Shown here one piece after another: positions 9,178 through 17,510 of a stretch of DNA of 48,400 nucleotides. The DNA comes from Rhizobiaceae bacterium. GTDB lineage: Bacteria > Pseudomonadota > Alphaproteobacteria > Rhizobiales > Rhizobiaceae. Position numbers and translations under genes: made by a program. The stretch spans positions 1 through 48,400 of the forward strand of contig JAMLJA010000027.1 of the NCBI GenBank assembly GCA_023953905.1, read 5' to 3'. The notes beneath the pieces were generated by a model, which did no database searches, was not told where the DNA came from, and was given only the letters and a program-made list of their open reading frames with translations. Positions within the stretch are counted from its first letter, which is position 1; the number at the start of each line of letters is the position of its first letter.

Positions 9178-9908
9178 GTGACAAAGCAAGTGCTGCCGTC
9201 GTGCCGCTCTTCGCCGAAAACGGTGCGCAGGCAATCGACAATCCGGCTGAGCGAATGATGCTGACCGAAGCGGTTCGCATGGCTGAAGCTTTGATATTCG
9301 CCAGTGCCGAACCCGTTAGCGAAAAGGCTCTGGCCGAGCGACTGCCCGCCAATATCGATCTGCGCGCAGTGCTGTCTGATCTGCAGTCAGGCTATGCGAA
9401 GCGAGGTGTGAATCTGGTCCGGGTGGGTGACGCTTGGGCATTCCGGACGGCTGGGGATCTGGCTTTTCTGATGACTCGCGACACCGTGCAGCAAAAGAAG
9501 CTGTCGCGCGCGGCGCTCGAGGTCCTGGCAATCGTTGCCTACCATCAGCCGGTGACACGAGCGGAAATCGAGGAAATCCGCGGCGTGGAGACATCCAAGG
9601 GCACGCTGGACACACTGCTGCAGACGGAATGGGTGCGTATGCGGGGGCGCCGCAAGACGCCGGGCCGTCCTGTGACCTATGGTACCACCGAGCAGTTTCT
9701 CGACCATTTTCAGCTTGAGGAGATCCGCGATCTGCCCGGACTCGAGGAACTCAAGGGAGCAGGGCTTCTTTCGGCGCGCCTTCCTGCAAATTTTGCTGTG
9801 CCTATCCCGCCCGTTGATCCCGAACAACTCACCGACCAAGAGGATCCACTGACGGACATCGATCTGGAGGACCTCGGTCTGTTGACACCCCGCGTCCAGG
9901 ATGATTGA
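9174..9908 (+). CDS. scpB: Segregation and condensation protein B
   Basis: A 244-residue ScpB, partner of ScpA in the SMC condensin complex. It has the two winged-helix domains of the family. The diagnostic second-domain segment ALEVLAIVAYHQPVTRAEIEEIRGV is clear, followed by RGRRKTPGRPVTYGTT. The C-terminal tail after about residue 190 is acidic and variable. Its ATG overlaps the scpA stop by four bases. Confidence 0.95.
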   Translation: MSDKASAAVVPLFAENGAQAIDNPAERMMLTEAVRMAEALIFASAEPVSEKALAERLPANIDLRAVLSDLQSGYAKRGVNLVRVGDAWAFRTAGDLAFLMTRDTVQQKKLSRAALEVLAIVAYHQPVTRAEIEEIRGVETSKGTLDTLLQTEWVRMRGRRKTPGRPVTYGTTEQFLDHFQLEEIRDLPGLEELKGAGLLSARLPANFAVPIPPVDPEQLTDQEDPLTDIDLEDLGLLTPRVQDD

Positions 9909-9920
9909 CCGGCTCGCAAG

Positions 9921-11042
9921 ATGGAGACCGGCAGAGTGCAAAACAGCGGCGAGCAGGCTGCCGCGCGGGTGACTGCAGGCGTCACCTTTGGCGCGCGCCT
10001 TGAATATGAGAATATCTGCCATCGGTTTGGTCCCAACGCAGAGATTCTTCGCGATGTTTCGCTGACGGCAGAGCCGGGCGAGGTTCTCTGCCTACTTGGT
10101 CCGTCAGGTTCCGGCAAAACGACCCTGCTTCGAATCGCCGCGGGCATTGAAGCGCAGTCGTCCGGGCGGCTTTTGCTTAACGGTCGGGAGATTGCAGGCC
10201 CATCGATTTTCCTCCCGCCGGAGGAACGTTCGATCGGTCTGGTCTTCCAGGACTTTGCGCTGTTTCCACATCTGAGCATTCTCGACAACGTCCGCTTCGG
10301 ACTGACAGCGCTCTCGCGCAAGGAGTCGGAAAAGGAAGCTTTGATCGCGCTCTCACGGGTGGGGCTCGATCACTATGCCGGTTCCTTTCCGCACGTGCTC
10401 TCCGGTGGCGAGCAACAGCGTGTCGCTCTGGCGCGGGCCTTGGCTCCGCGTCCGTCGGTCCTTCTGATGGACGAGCCGTTCTCGGGTCTCGATTCGCGTT
10501 TGAAGGACAGCGTGCGTGCAGAAACACTCGGCGTTCTGCGGCGCAGCCGTGCAACCGCTATCGTGGTCACACATGATGCGGAGGAAGCCATGCGCATGGG
10601 CGACCGCATCGCGCTGTTGAAGGATGGGCAACTTGTGCAGGTGGGAACTGCGCAGGATCTTTATCTCAATCCGGTGAGCCTTTTTGCGGCGGGGTTCTTC
10701 TCCGAGATCAATCTGTTTCACGGCCGCGGGCAGGGCGTCTATGTCGACAGTCCTGTAGGTCGCATTGCAACTGAGGGCTTTGCCGCCGGTACGCCGCTCT
10801 CGATCGCAGTGCGCACCTCAGGTTTCGATCTCAGTGAAACAGCAGGTGAAACGCCCGCCAGGATTATCTCCCGACGCTATCTGGGCTTTGTCGAACTGCT
10901 TGAACTCGCCGTCTCGGGCACTGAAACGCCCGTTCGAACGCGGGTAAGGTGCGGCTCCTTGTCGCCACAAGCGCGAGATATATGGCTAAGCCTGCGATCT
11001 TCTGACGTACTTGTGTTTGAATCCGGCGCGGAAAACGAATAG
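9921..11042 (+). CDS. Orphan ABC transporter ATP-binding protein (FbpC/PotA type)
   Basis: A 373-residue ATPase of the iron/spermidine/sulfate importer class. Walker A is GPSGSGKTT at 60-68, the Q-loop is in GLVFQDFALFPH, the signature is LSGGEQQRVALARAL, Walker B is VLLMDEPFSGLD, and the switch histidine is in VVTHDAEEAMRMGD. Residues from about 270 on form the C-terminal regulatory TOBE-like region. No permease or binding-protein gene is adjacent: scpB ends 12 bases upstream and tatA starts 36 bases downstream. Its partners must be elsewhere, or it has another role. The first 28 residues are not family-like, so translation may start later. Confidence 0.88.
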   Translation: METGRVQNSGEQAAARVTAGVTFGARLEYENICHRFGPNAEILRDVSLTAEPGEVLCLLGPSGSGKTTLLRIAAGIEAQSSGRLLLNGREIAGPSIFLPPEERSIGLVFQDFALFPHLSILDNVRFGLTALSRKESEKEALIALSRVGLDHYAGSFPHVLSGGEQQRVALARALAPRPSVLLMDEPFSGLDSRLKDSVRAETLGVLRRSRATAIVVTHDAEEAMRMGDRIALLKDGQLVQVGTAQDLYLNPVSLFAAGFFSEINLFHGRGQGVYVDSPVGRIATEGFAAGTPLSIAVRTSGFDLSETAGETPARIISRRYLGFVELLELAVSGTETPVRTRVRCGSLSPQARDIWLSLRSSDVLVFESGAENE

Positions 11043-11078
11043 ATCAGTGCCGAGGACTAATTTCGAAAGAGAGTAGCA

Positions 11079-11294
11079 ATGGGTTCGTTTTCGATTTGGC
11101 ACTGGCTTATCGTGCTGGTTGTCGTTCTGCTCCTGTTCGGACGGGGCAAGATCCCCGAGCTGATGGGTGACATGGCAAAGGGTATCAAGAGCTTCAAGAA
11201 GGGCATGTCTGAAGAAGAGGCCGCTGAAGAACCGAAGACCGTTGAGCACCGCGTCGACGAATCGGTGAAGCCTGCCGAGAAGGCAAAGAGCTGA
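11079..11294 (+). CDS. tatA: Twin-arginine translocase subunit TatA
   Basis: A 71-residue protein with a short N-terminal membrane helix (about residues 5-20), the FGRGKIPELMGDMAKGIKSFKKG hinge and amphipathic helix typical of TatA, and a charged tail. TatA oligomers form the passage for folded proteins recruited by TatBC. It heads a tatA-tatB-tatC operon, with a 41-base gap to tatB. Confidence 0.96.
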   Translation: MGSFSIWHWLIVLVVVLLLFGRGKIPELMGDMAKGIKSFKKGMSEEEAAEEPKTVEHRVDESVKPAEKAKS

Positions 11295-11335
11295 GCGTCT
11301 ACTAGACACCAGACCCTCCAGGCGGACTAAACGCC

Positions 11336-12013
11336 ATGTTTGATATCGGTTGGACCGAGATGCTGGTGATCGCGATCATAATGATCGTGGTCGTCGGACC
11401 TAAGGATTTGCCCAAAATGCTGCGCACGTTCGGTCGCACGACGACCAAATTGCGCAGCATGGCAGGGGATTTTCAGAAGCAGTTCAACGAGGCGCTTAAG
11501 GAGGCTGAGCTTGACGACGTTAAGAAGTCAGTGGACAGCCTACGCAGCCTCAATCCCGCGAACGAGATAAAGAAGTCTCTCAATCCGTTCGAACAGGTCG
11601 CGAACGAGGTGCGGTCCGGCTTGCAAGGCATTCAGAACCCGCCCAAGCCGGCCGATCCTGCGTCTCCCAATGCGACTGCCGCGGAGCCGTTGAAGACTGG
11701 CGCGACGGGCATGCCGGCCGTCGATGCGGCAGGGGCGAGTGCGTCAGCAACTGCGGCGACATCGACCACGTCCTCCACTGCAACGACGAATGGCGTTGCC
11801 GCGCCTGCCGCGGCCTCTCCGAAGACGAGCGAGCCGAAGCCGCGCGCAAAGGCAACCGCAAAGAGTGCTGCGGGTAGCACGTCAACACCCAGCGCCAAGA
11901 CTGCACCTGCGGCCAAGAAATCGGCACCAGCGACGAAGACCGCATCTTCGTCGGCAAAAGCCACGCCCCCCAAGGCTGCCAAAGCCAGCAAGAAAGCGGA
12001 TAACGCAAAGTGA
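11336..12013 (+). CDS. tatB: Twin-arginine translocase subunit TatB
   Basis: A 225-residue TatB. The N terminus MFDIGWTEMLVIAIIMIVVVGPKDLPKML is diagnostic, including the Glu in the helix and the GPKDLP turn. An amphipathic helix runs to about residue 80. The rest is a low-complexity tail rich in Ala, Ser, Thr, Lys and Pro, longer than in enteric TatB but usual for Rhizobiales. TatB forms the Tat signal receptor with TatC. Its stop overlaps the tatC GTG start. Confidence 0.95.
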   Translation: MFDIGWTEMLVIAIIMIVVVGPKDLPKMLRTFGRTTTKLRSMAGDFQKQFNEALKEAELDDVKKSVDSLRSLNPANEIKKSLNPFEQVANEVRSGLQGIQNPPKPADPASPNATAAEPLKTGATGMPAVDAAGASASATAATSTTSSTATTNGVAAPAAASPKTSEPKPRAKATAKSAAGSTSTPSAKTAPAAKKSAPATKTASSSAKATPPKAAKASKKADNAK

Positions 12014-12867
12014 CAACGTCCGCCGACGATGACGAAATCAACAAGTCGTCCGCTCCTCTGATCGAGCATCTGATCGAGCTGAGAACGCGGCTCATGTGGT
12101 CGCTTGGCGGCTTTTTTGTTGCTTTTCTGGTCTGTTTCTTCTTCGCAAAAGATCTCTTCAACCTGCTGGTGATACCGTTCAAATGGGCTGTGAACTGGGC
12201 CGGACTGCCGCACGACAAGGTCGAACTGATCTACACGGCTCCGCAGGAGTTTTTCTTTACCCAGATCAAGCTCGCCATGTTTGGCGGTGTGGTGATCGCT
12301 TTCCCGGTGATCGCAACGCAGCTCTACAAGTTCATTGCGCCTGGTCTTTATCGCAATGAGCGGCGCGCGTTTCTGCCGTTCATGATCGCATCGCCCATTC
12401 TCTTCCTGATGGGCGCGGCGCTGGTCTACTTCTTCTTCACCCCGATGGTCATGTGGTTCTTCCTTGCCATGCAGCAGGTAGGCCCTGATAGCGATGTTCA
12501 GATTTCGCTGCTGCCCAAGGTGTCGGAATATCTCAGCCTCATCATGACGCTGATCATCTCCTTTGGCCTCGTGTTCCAGTTGCCTGTCGTCACCAGTCTG
12601 ATGGCGCGGGTTGGGCTCTTGACGTCCAAGGGGTTGGCGGAGAAGCGCAAGTGGGCGATCGTGATCGCATTCATCGTTGCGGCGGTTCTCACTCCTCCCG
12701 ATCCGGTCAGCCAGATCGGGTTGGCGTTCCCGACCATTCTTCTCTACGAAATCTCAATCTGGGCTGCACGTCTGATCGAGAAGAAGCGTGAGGAAGAGCG
12801 CGTCGCTTCCGAAGCGGAAGCTGCGAGCGAAGAATCTTCCGAGACGAAAGCGACAGAAACCAGCTGA
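12010..12867 (+). CDS. tatC: Twin-arginine translocase subunit TatC
   Basis: A 285-residue polytopic protein with six predicted membrane helices. The N-terminal motif SSAPLIEHLIELRTRLMWS contains the conserved Glu of the signal-peptide site. The periplasmic loop APQEFFFTQIKLAMFGG and the later ALVYFFFTPMVMWFF and LTPPDPVSQ segments are typical. It starts with GTG at 12010, overlapping the tatB stop by four bases. The C-terminal 35 residues are charged and variable. Confidence 0.96.
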   Translation: MTTSADDDEINKSSAPLIEHLIELRTRLMWSLGGFFVAFLVCFFFAKDLFNLLVIPFKWAVNWAGLPHDKVELIYTAPQEFFFTQIKLAMFGGVVIAFPVIATQLYKFIAPGLYRNERRAFLPFMIASPILFLMGAALVYFFFTPMVMWFFLAMQQVGPDSDVQISLLPKVSEYLSLIMTLIISFGLVFQLPVVTSLMARVGLLTSKGLAEKRKWAIVIAFIVAAVLTPPDPVSQIGLAFPTILLYEISIWAARLIEKKREEERVASEAEAASEESSETKATETS

Positions 12868-12871
12868 TGAG

Positions 12872-12891
12872 GTGCGGCATTCGTGCCGCAC
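12872..12891 (+). terminator. Strong hairpin immediately after tatC
   Basis: GTGCGGCA at 12872-12879 pairs perfectly with TGCCGCAC at 12884-12891 around a TTCG loop, five bases after the tatC stop. No T run follows, so it may protect the 3' end or act with Rho rather than terminate by itself. Confidence 0.5.
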
Positions 12892-12905
12892 TCGCCATGG
12901 CGCGC

Positions 12906-12941
12906 GTGCAAGGGATGAAGTCCCGCTGCCTGGGCTTGCAC
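12906..12941 (+). other. Second stem-loop in the tatC-serS gap
   Basis: GTGCAAG at 12906-12912 pairs with CTTGCAC at 12935-12941. A smaller GGGA/TCCC pairing is possible inside. It lies in the 163-base gap ahead of serS and could be part of a terminator or the serS leader. I see no T-box or other known riboswitch pattern. Confidence 0.35.
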
Positions 12942-13030
12942 CTTTGAGTTCGGCGGTCTACCCCGTGTCAGCTTCGTCGCGTGGTCCTCGTGCTGGCGGC
13001 GACGCGATGCTGTAGAATCGGAAGTGGATC

Positions 13031-14365
13031 ATGCTCGACATTAAATGGATACGCGAAAACCCGAAGGCTCTCGTTGCTGCGCTGGTCAGGCGTAATCAAT
13101 CGCCCTCGGATGCGCAGTCCACGGTCGATCATATTCTCGAACTGGACGAACTGCGCCGCGCTCATCTTGGTGAGTTACAGACAAAGCAGGAGCGCCGTAA
13201 CGCGGTGTCGCGCGACATCGGTAATGCAATGCGCGCCAAGGATATGGCGTTGGCCGAGGCGCTGAAAGGCGAAGTCAGCGACATCAAGGGGTGGCTCGCA
13301 ACGGCAGAACAGGTGGAGCGCGACAATGACAAGGCGCTCGAGAATGCGCTTGCTGTCGTGCCCAATATTCCGCTGGACGACGTTCCTCCTGGAAAGGACG
13401 AACAGGACAATGTCGAGGTTCGCCGCTTCGGTGACGAACTGATCGCGTCGCGTCAATCGCGGATGGGCAATAAGCCCAGGGAGCATTTCGAGATTGGCGA
13501 AATGCTCGGGATGATGGATTTCGAGCGCGCGGCAAGGCTCTCGGGCGCTCGCTTCACGGTATTGAAGGGGCAACTTGCGCGCCTCGAACGTGCGCTTGGT
13601 CAGTTCATGCTCGACCTCCACACGACCGAGCATGGGTACATGGAAGTCCAACCGCCACTTCTGGTGCGCGATGAGGTGCTCTTCGGGACAAACCAGCTCC
13701 CGAAGTTCGAAGGCGATCTGTTCTTTGTCCAACACGGGGAGGGGCGTCTCGGTCTCATTCCGACCGCAGAAGTTCCGCTGACCAATCTGGTTCGGGAGGA
13801 AATTCTCGCCCATGACCGGCTGCCGATAAGAATGACGGCGTTGACGCCCTGTTTCAGGTCGGAGGCAGGTTCGGCGGGCCGGGACACGCGCGGGATGCTG
13901 CGGCAGCACCAGTTCTACAAGGTAGAAATGGTGTCGATCACCGACCAGGAAGGTTCCATCGACGAACATGAGCGTATGACCGCCTGTGCGGAGGACGTGC
14001 TCAAGCGTCTTGAGTTGCCATTCAGAACAGTCGTGCTTTGCACCGGCGATATGGGTTTCGGCGCGCGCAAGACATACGACATCGAGGTATGGCTTCCGGG
14101 GCAGAAGACCTATCGCGAGATTTCGTCCTGTTCGGTCTGCGGCGACTTCCAGGCGCGCCGGATGGAGGCGCGTTACAAGCCGACTGATGAGGAATCGATC
14201 GGCAAGGGCAACCGCTTCGTTCATACGCTCAACGGTTCTGGCGTGGCGGTGGGGCGTGCTCTTATTGCCGTCATGGAAAACTACCAAAACGCCGATGGCA
14301 GCGTAACCATTCCTGAAGTGCTGAAGCCCTATATGGGTGGACTAGAAAAGATAGAAGCGGCCTGA
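13031..14365 (+). CDS. serS: Seryl-tRNA synthetase
   Basis: A 444-residue class II synthetase that charges tRNA-Ser. The N-terminal region (about residues 28-105) is the antiparallel coiled-coil arm that recognises the long variable arm of tRNA-Ser. Motif 2 is seen as TPCFRSEAGSAGRDTRGMLRQHQF and motif 3 as GSGVAVGRALIAVMEN. The SSCSVCGDFQARR segment of the active site is also present. Its stop overlaps the surE start as TGATG. Confidence 0.97.
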   Translation: MLDIKWIRENPKALVAALVRRNQSPSDAQSTVDHILELDELRRAHLGELQTKQERRNAVSRDIGNAMRAKDMALAEALKGEVSDIKGWLATAEQVERDNDKALENALAVVPNIPLDDVPPGKDEQDNVEVRRFGDELIASRQSRMGNKPREHFEIGEMLGMMDFERAARLSGARFTVLKGQLARLERALGQFMLDLHTTEHGYMEVQPPLLVRDEVLFGTNQLPKFEGDLFFVQHGEGRLGLIPTAEVPLTNLVREEILAHDRLPIRMTALTPCFRSEAGSAGRDTRGMLRQHQFYKVEMVSITDQEGSIDEHERMTACAEDVLKRLELPFRTVVLCTGDMGFGARKTYDIEVWLPGQKTYREISSCSVCGDFQARRMEARYKPTDEESIGKGNRFVHTLNGSGVAVGRALIAVMENYQNADGSVTIPEVLKPYMGGLEKIEAA

Positions 14366-15126
14366 TGCGTATTCTCCTTACCAATGATGACGGCGTGCAT
14401 GACGAGGGCATTGTTTCGCTAGAGAAGATTGCGCGCCAATTGAGCGACGATGTGTGGATCGTTGCGCCCGAGACCGATCAGTCCGGCTTCGCCCATTCGC
14501 TTTCCATCTCGCAGCCTCTGCGCGTTCGCAAGCTTGGGGAAAAGCACTTCGCGGTGCGCGGTACGCCGACGGACTGCGTGATTATGGGCGTCAAGAATTT
14601 GATGCCTGAACCGCCGGACCTCGTGCTTTCCGGCGTCAATTCCGGCGCCAATGTCGCCGATGATGTCACCTATTCGGGCACAGTAGCGGGTGCGATGGAA
14701 GGCACGCTGCTTGGGATTCGCTCCATTGCACTCAGCCAGTCCTACGCGGCCTCCGAAGATGGCCAGCGTATCATTCCCTATGAGACTGCCGAGGCTCATG
14801 CGCCGGAACTTATCAATCGCATAGCCGATATGGACCTCGCGCCGGGCATCCTGATCAACCTGAATTTTCCCAATTGCGGACCTGACGAGGTGCAGGGTGC
14901 CGTCGTCGCCGATCAGGGAAAGCTCGCCTACGGCATCTGGGTCGACGAACGCCGGGACGGCCGCAATTTTCCATACTATTGGCTACGCTTCGGGCGCGGT
15001 GCGATCGAGATGCCGGAGGGTACAGACATTGCCGCAGTGCGTTCCAATCGCATCTCGGTGACACCCCTCAAGCTGGATTTCACGGCACATGAAGTGAAGG
15101 AAAGCCTGGCAAAGGCGATTGCATGA
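14365..15126 (+). CDS. surE: 5'/3'-nucleotidase SurE
   Basis: A 253-residue nucleoside monophosphate phosphatase. The metal site is visible as MRILLTNDDGVHDEG (D8, D9) and the conserved LVLSGVNSGANVADDVTYSGTV block. It overlaps serS by one base and pcm by four bases, so these three are probably translated from one message. The surE-pcm-nlpD order is shared with enteric bacteria. Confidence 0.96.
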   Translation: MRILLTNDDGVHDEGIVSLEKIARQLSDDVWIVAPETDQSGFAHSLSISQPLRVRKLGEKHFAVRGTPTDCVIMGVKNLMPEPPDLVLSGVNSGANVADDVTYSGTVAGAMEGTLLGIRSIALSQSYAASEDGQRIIPYETAEAHAPELINRIADMDLAPGILINLNFPNCGPDEVQGAVVADQGKLAYGIWVDERRDGRNFPYYWLRFGRGAIEMPEGTDIAAVRSNRISVTPLKLDFTAHEVKESLAKAIA

Positions 15127-15776
15127 ACTCAGCCGACGCGGATCGTGAAGCTTTTGCCGCGTTTCTTCTTCGAATGCGAGCAAAAGGCATCTCATCCAAG
15201 GAAGTGGTCGCTGCCTTTGAAGCCACGCCGCGGGCAAATTTCATTTCCCAGCGCTGGCAGAGCGTCGCCTGGTCCGACCGAATGGTTCCCATTGAATGTG
15301 GCGAGGCAATGGAGGGCGTCGACACCCAGGCGATGGTTGTCAATGCGCTTCATATTGAGCCTGGGAACCGCGTTCTGGAAATCGGGACTGGTTCTGGTTA
15401 CACGGCGGCGGTTCTTTCCCGGCTCGCCTGCAAGGTGACCAGTGTCGACCGTTACAAGACGCTTGTCGATCTTGCCCGCGATCGTCTGGATGCCCTGGGC
15501 ATCAGCAATGTGCAGTTGCGCCACGCGGATGGGTCAGACGGCCTCGTCAGCGAAGGACCGTTCGACCGGATTATCGTTTGGCCGGCTTTTGACGCCATGC
15601 CGCGTGGTTTTGCGGACCAACTGGCGAGCGGAGGCATCATGATCGCCGTGATTGGCGAGGCCGAGGAGCCCCAGTTGATGACGCGCCTGACAAAAGTCGG
15701 CAGCCGGTTCGACCGTTTTGATCTCGGTCTCGTGCGATTTCAACCCATGCTGCAGGGCGTCGCGGCAGCTCTCTGA
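15123..15776 (+). CDS. pcm: Protein-L-isoaspartate O-methyltransferase
   Basis: A 217-residue SAM-dependent enzyme that methylates isoaspartyl residues in damaged proteins so they can revert to aspartate. SAM motif I is VLEIGTGSGYTAAVLSRL. The preceding block GEAMEGVDTQAMVVNAL takes the place of the family's substrate-contact region. The later ADGSDGLVSEGPFDRIIVWPAFDAMP is motif II/III-like. Its ATG overlaps the surE stop. Confidence 0.93.
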   Translation: MNSADADREAFAAFLLRMRAKGISSKEVVAAFEATPRANFISQRWQSVAWSDRMVPIECGEAMEGVDTQAMVVNALHIEPGNRVLEIGTGSGYTAAVLSRLACKVTSVDRYKTLVDLARDRLDALGISNVQLRHADGSDGLVSEGPFDRIIVWPAFDAMPRGFADQLASGGIMIAVIGEAEEPQLMTRLTKVGSRFDRFDLGLVRFQPMLQGVAAAL

Positions 15777-15917
15777 CCACTTCCAACCGTTAAGATCCAT
15801 GTTGCGCGCTGGATTATTCTCCGCGACCCGCAGCCGCGTGCCTCGATGAGAAACTCAGATGTTTTGGCGTTTGATCAATTGGGCTTAACCCGCCAGTAAC
15901 ATTAACGCGCTTTAATC

Positions 15918-17417
15918 ATGACAATTGGTGTGGGTACGGGTTCTGTCATGTGCGTGAGCATCTTCGCTAGAAACCAGAGATTTTTACTGCGTGGCGCTGC
16001 GGCTTTGGTGCTCGCGGCGCTTGCGACGGGGTGTAGCTCCAACGCGATGCGGTTTGGTGACATGACGGACGGCCTGTTCACAGGGGCCACGTCCAATCAG
16101 CGTCAAGTGATGAATCACGAACAGCCCTATCCGGCAGAGCAGCCGGCAGCCTCCACTGTCCAGACCGCGCCGGTGGCATCAGCCGGGCAGGTGAGCCGAG
16201 GATCTCTGCCGCCGGTGGCCTCGGCCCGCAGTGCGGTGACGGACCAGGTCGCCGTTCAGAGGCAGAATGTGTCGACGCGTATCGATGCCGTCGAGCAGAC
16301 TGCCAATACTCAGGTGCAGCGCGCCACCGCGCCTGTCGCCGCTGCACAGGACAATATCAAGGGCTGGTCGCGTGCTGGCGGAACGCAAGTGACGGCAAAG
16401 GAAGGCGAGACCGTCTACAATCTGTCACGGCGCTTCGGCGTTCCCGCCGACGTAATCATGCAGATGAACGGCATATCGGCCGACAAAGGCCTTCAGGTCG
16501 GCCAGAATGTCGTCATCCCGACTTACGTCTACACCGCGAAGGCGGGTGTTTCGGCACCCGACAACGACCCGAAGACGGCACAGGCGAAATCCTCACGGGG
16601 AACGCTGCCCGCCGACACGCCGAAATCCACATCCGAATCTCAAAACGTTGCGGTTCTTCCAACGTCGCCAAAATTGAAGGACCCCACAAAGGTAGCCTCC
16701 GCGTCCGGTGCGTCGAACTCGGCCACATCCGACGGGACGTATACCGTTGTCGCGGGCGACAGCTTGTCCAAGATTTCTCGCAAGACGGGTGTAAGCGTCG
16801 CGGCATTGAAGAGCGCCAACGGTCTTTCAGACGGCAATATCAAAATAGGTCAGACGCTGAGCCTCAAGCCTGGCGCTAGCGTCGTCGCGAAGTCGCCCGC
16901 TGTCGACGAGAGCGTGAAAACCGCATCGATCCCAGCAGCTGAGAAGACGCCGATTGCCGCCAAGGTGAACGAGTACACGCCTCCAAAGAAGGCGGTGGAG
17001 GATGCAGCGCGCGAAAGCGATGCCGTGGCTCCTGAGTCGACGGGAATCGGTCGCATGCGGTGGCCCGTTCGCGGCAAGGTCGTCTCTGGCTATGGGTCGC
17101 GCAACGGCACCAGAAATGATGGCATTGACATTTCCGTGCCAAGTGGAACGCCGGTGAAGGCCGCCGAGAACGGCGTCGTCATCTACGCCGGCAATGGCCT
17201 GAAGGAATTCGGCAATACCGTGCTGGTGCGCCACGACAATGGTCTGGTGACGGTATATGGACATGCCAGCACGTTGAAGGTGCAGCGTGGTCAGAAAGTG
17301 AAGCGTGGCGAAGAGATTGCGGAGTCCGGGATGAGCGGCAACGCCAAGTCGCCGCAGCTTCACTTCGAGGTGCGCAAGGATTCTTCGCCGGTCGATCCCT
17401 CGACCTATCTCGAATAG
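15918..17417 (+). CDS. LysM/LytM lipoprotein, NlpD/DipM-like amidase activator
   Basis: A 499-residue envelope protein. A hydrophobic segment ends in a lipobox (LATGCSS), so it is probably a lipoprotein. LysM peptidoglycan-binding repeats lie at about 158-203 and 274-316. A LytM (M23) domain runs from 379 to the end. The M23 metal site is broken: the first motif reads N400-x3-D404 instead of His-x3-Asp, and the last reads Q480-L-H482 instead of His-x-His; H449 remains. E. coli NlpD has the same substitutions and works by activating an amidase, so hydrolysis here is unlikely. I kept ATG 15918; an ATG at 15948 is also possible. It follows pcm, as nlpD does in enterics. Confidence 0.9.
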   Translation: MTIGVGTGSVMCVSIFARNQRFLLRGAAALVLAALATGCSSNAMRFGDMTDGLFTGATSNQRQVMNHEQPYPAEQPAASTVQTAPVASAGQVSRGSLPPVASARSAVTDQVAVQRQNVSTRIDAVEQTANTQVQRATAPVAAAQDNIKGWSRAGGTQVTAKEGETVYNLSRRFGVPADVIMQMNGISADKGLQVGQNVVIPTYVYTAKAGVSAPDNDPKTAQAKSSRGTLPADTPKSTSESQNVAVLPTSPKLKDPTKVASASGASNSATSDGTYTVVAGDSLSKISRKTGVSVAALKSANGLSDGNIKIGQTLSLKPGASVVAKSPAVDESVKTASIPAAEKTPIAAKVNEYTPPKKAVEDAARESDAVAPESTGIGRMRWPVRGKVVSGYGSRNGTRNDGIDISVPSGTPVKAAENGVVIYAGNGLKEFGNTVLVRHDNGLVTVYGHASTLKVQRGQKVKRGEEIAESGMSGNAKSPQLHFEVRKDSSPVDPSTYLE

Positions 17418-17424
17418 CGGCGCG

Positions 17425-17443
17425 ACCGCACAAGCGGTGTTTT
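17425..17443 (+). terminator. First terminator after the NlpD-like gene
   Basis: ACCGC at 17425-17429 pairs with GCGGT at 17434-17438 around ACAA, followed by GTTTT. It lies 8 bases after the stop. Confidence 0.55.
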
Positions 17444-17458
17444 CGACAGATGTTTCTC

Positions 17459-17490
17459 AAGGACCTGCTCAAACCGAGCGGGTCCTTTTG
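17459..17490 (+). terminator. Second, strong terminator between convergent genes
   Basis: A 12-bp stem (17459-17470 with 17476-17487, one G-T pair) closes the loop AAACC and runs into TTTTGGTTTG. It separates the NlpD-like gene from the minus-strand DUF815 gene. Confidence 0.85.
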
Positions 17491-17510
17491 GTTTGTGGGC
17501 TGGAAGCTTT

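Noticed and set aside
13175..14287. 370-codon minus-strand open frame
   Set aside because: Opposite serS, with no family features; serS has all its class II motifs.
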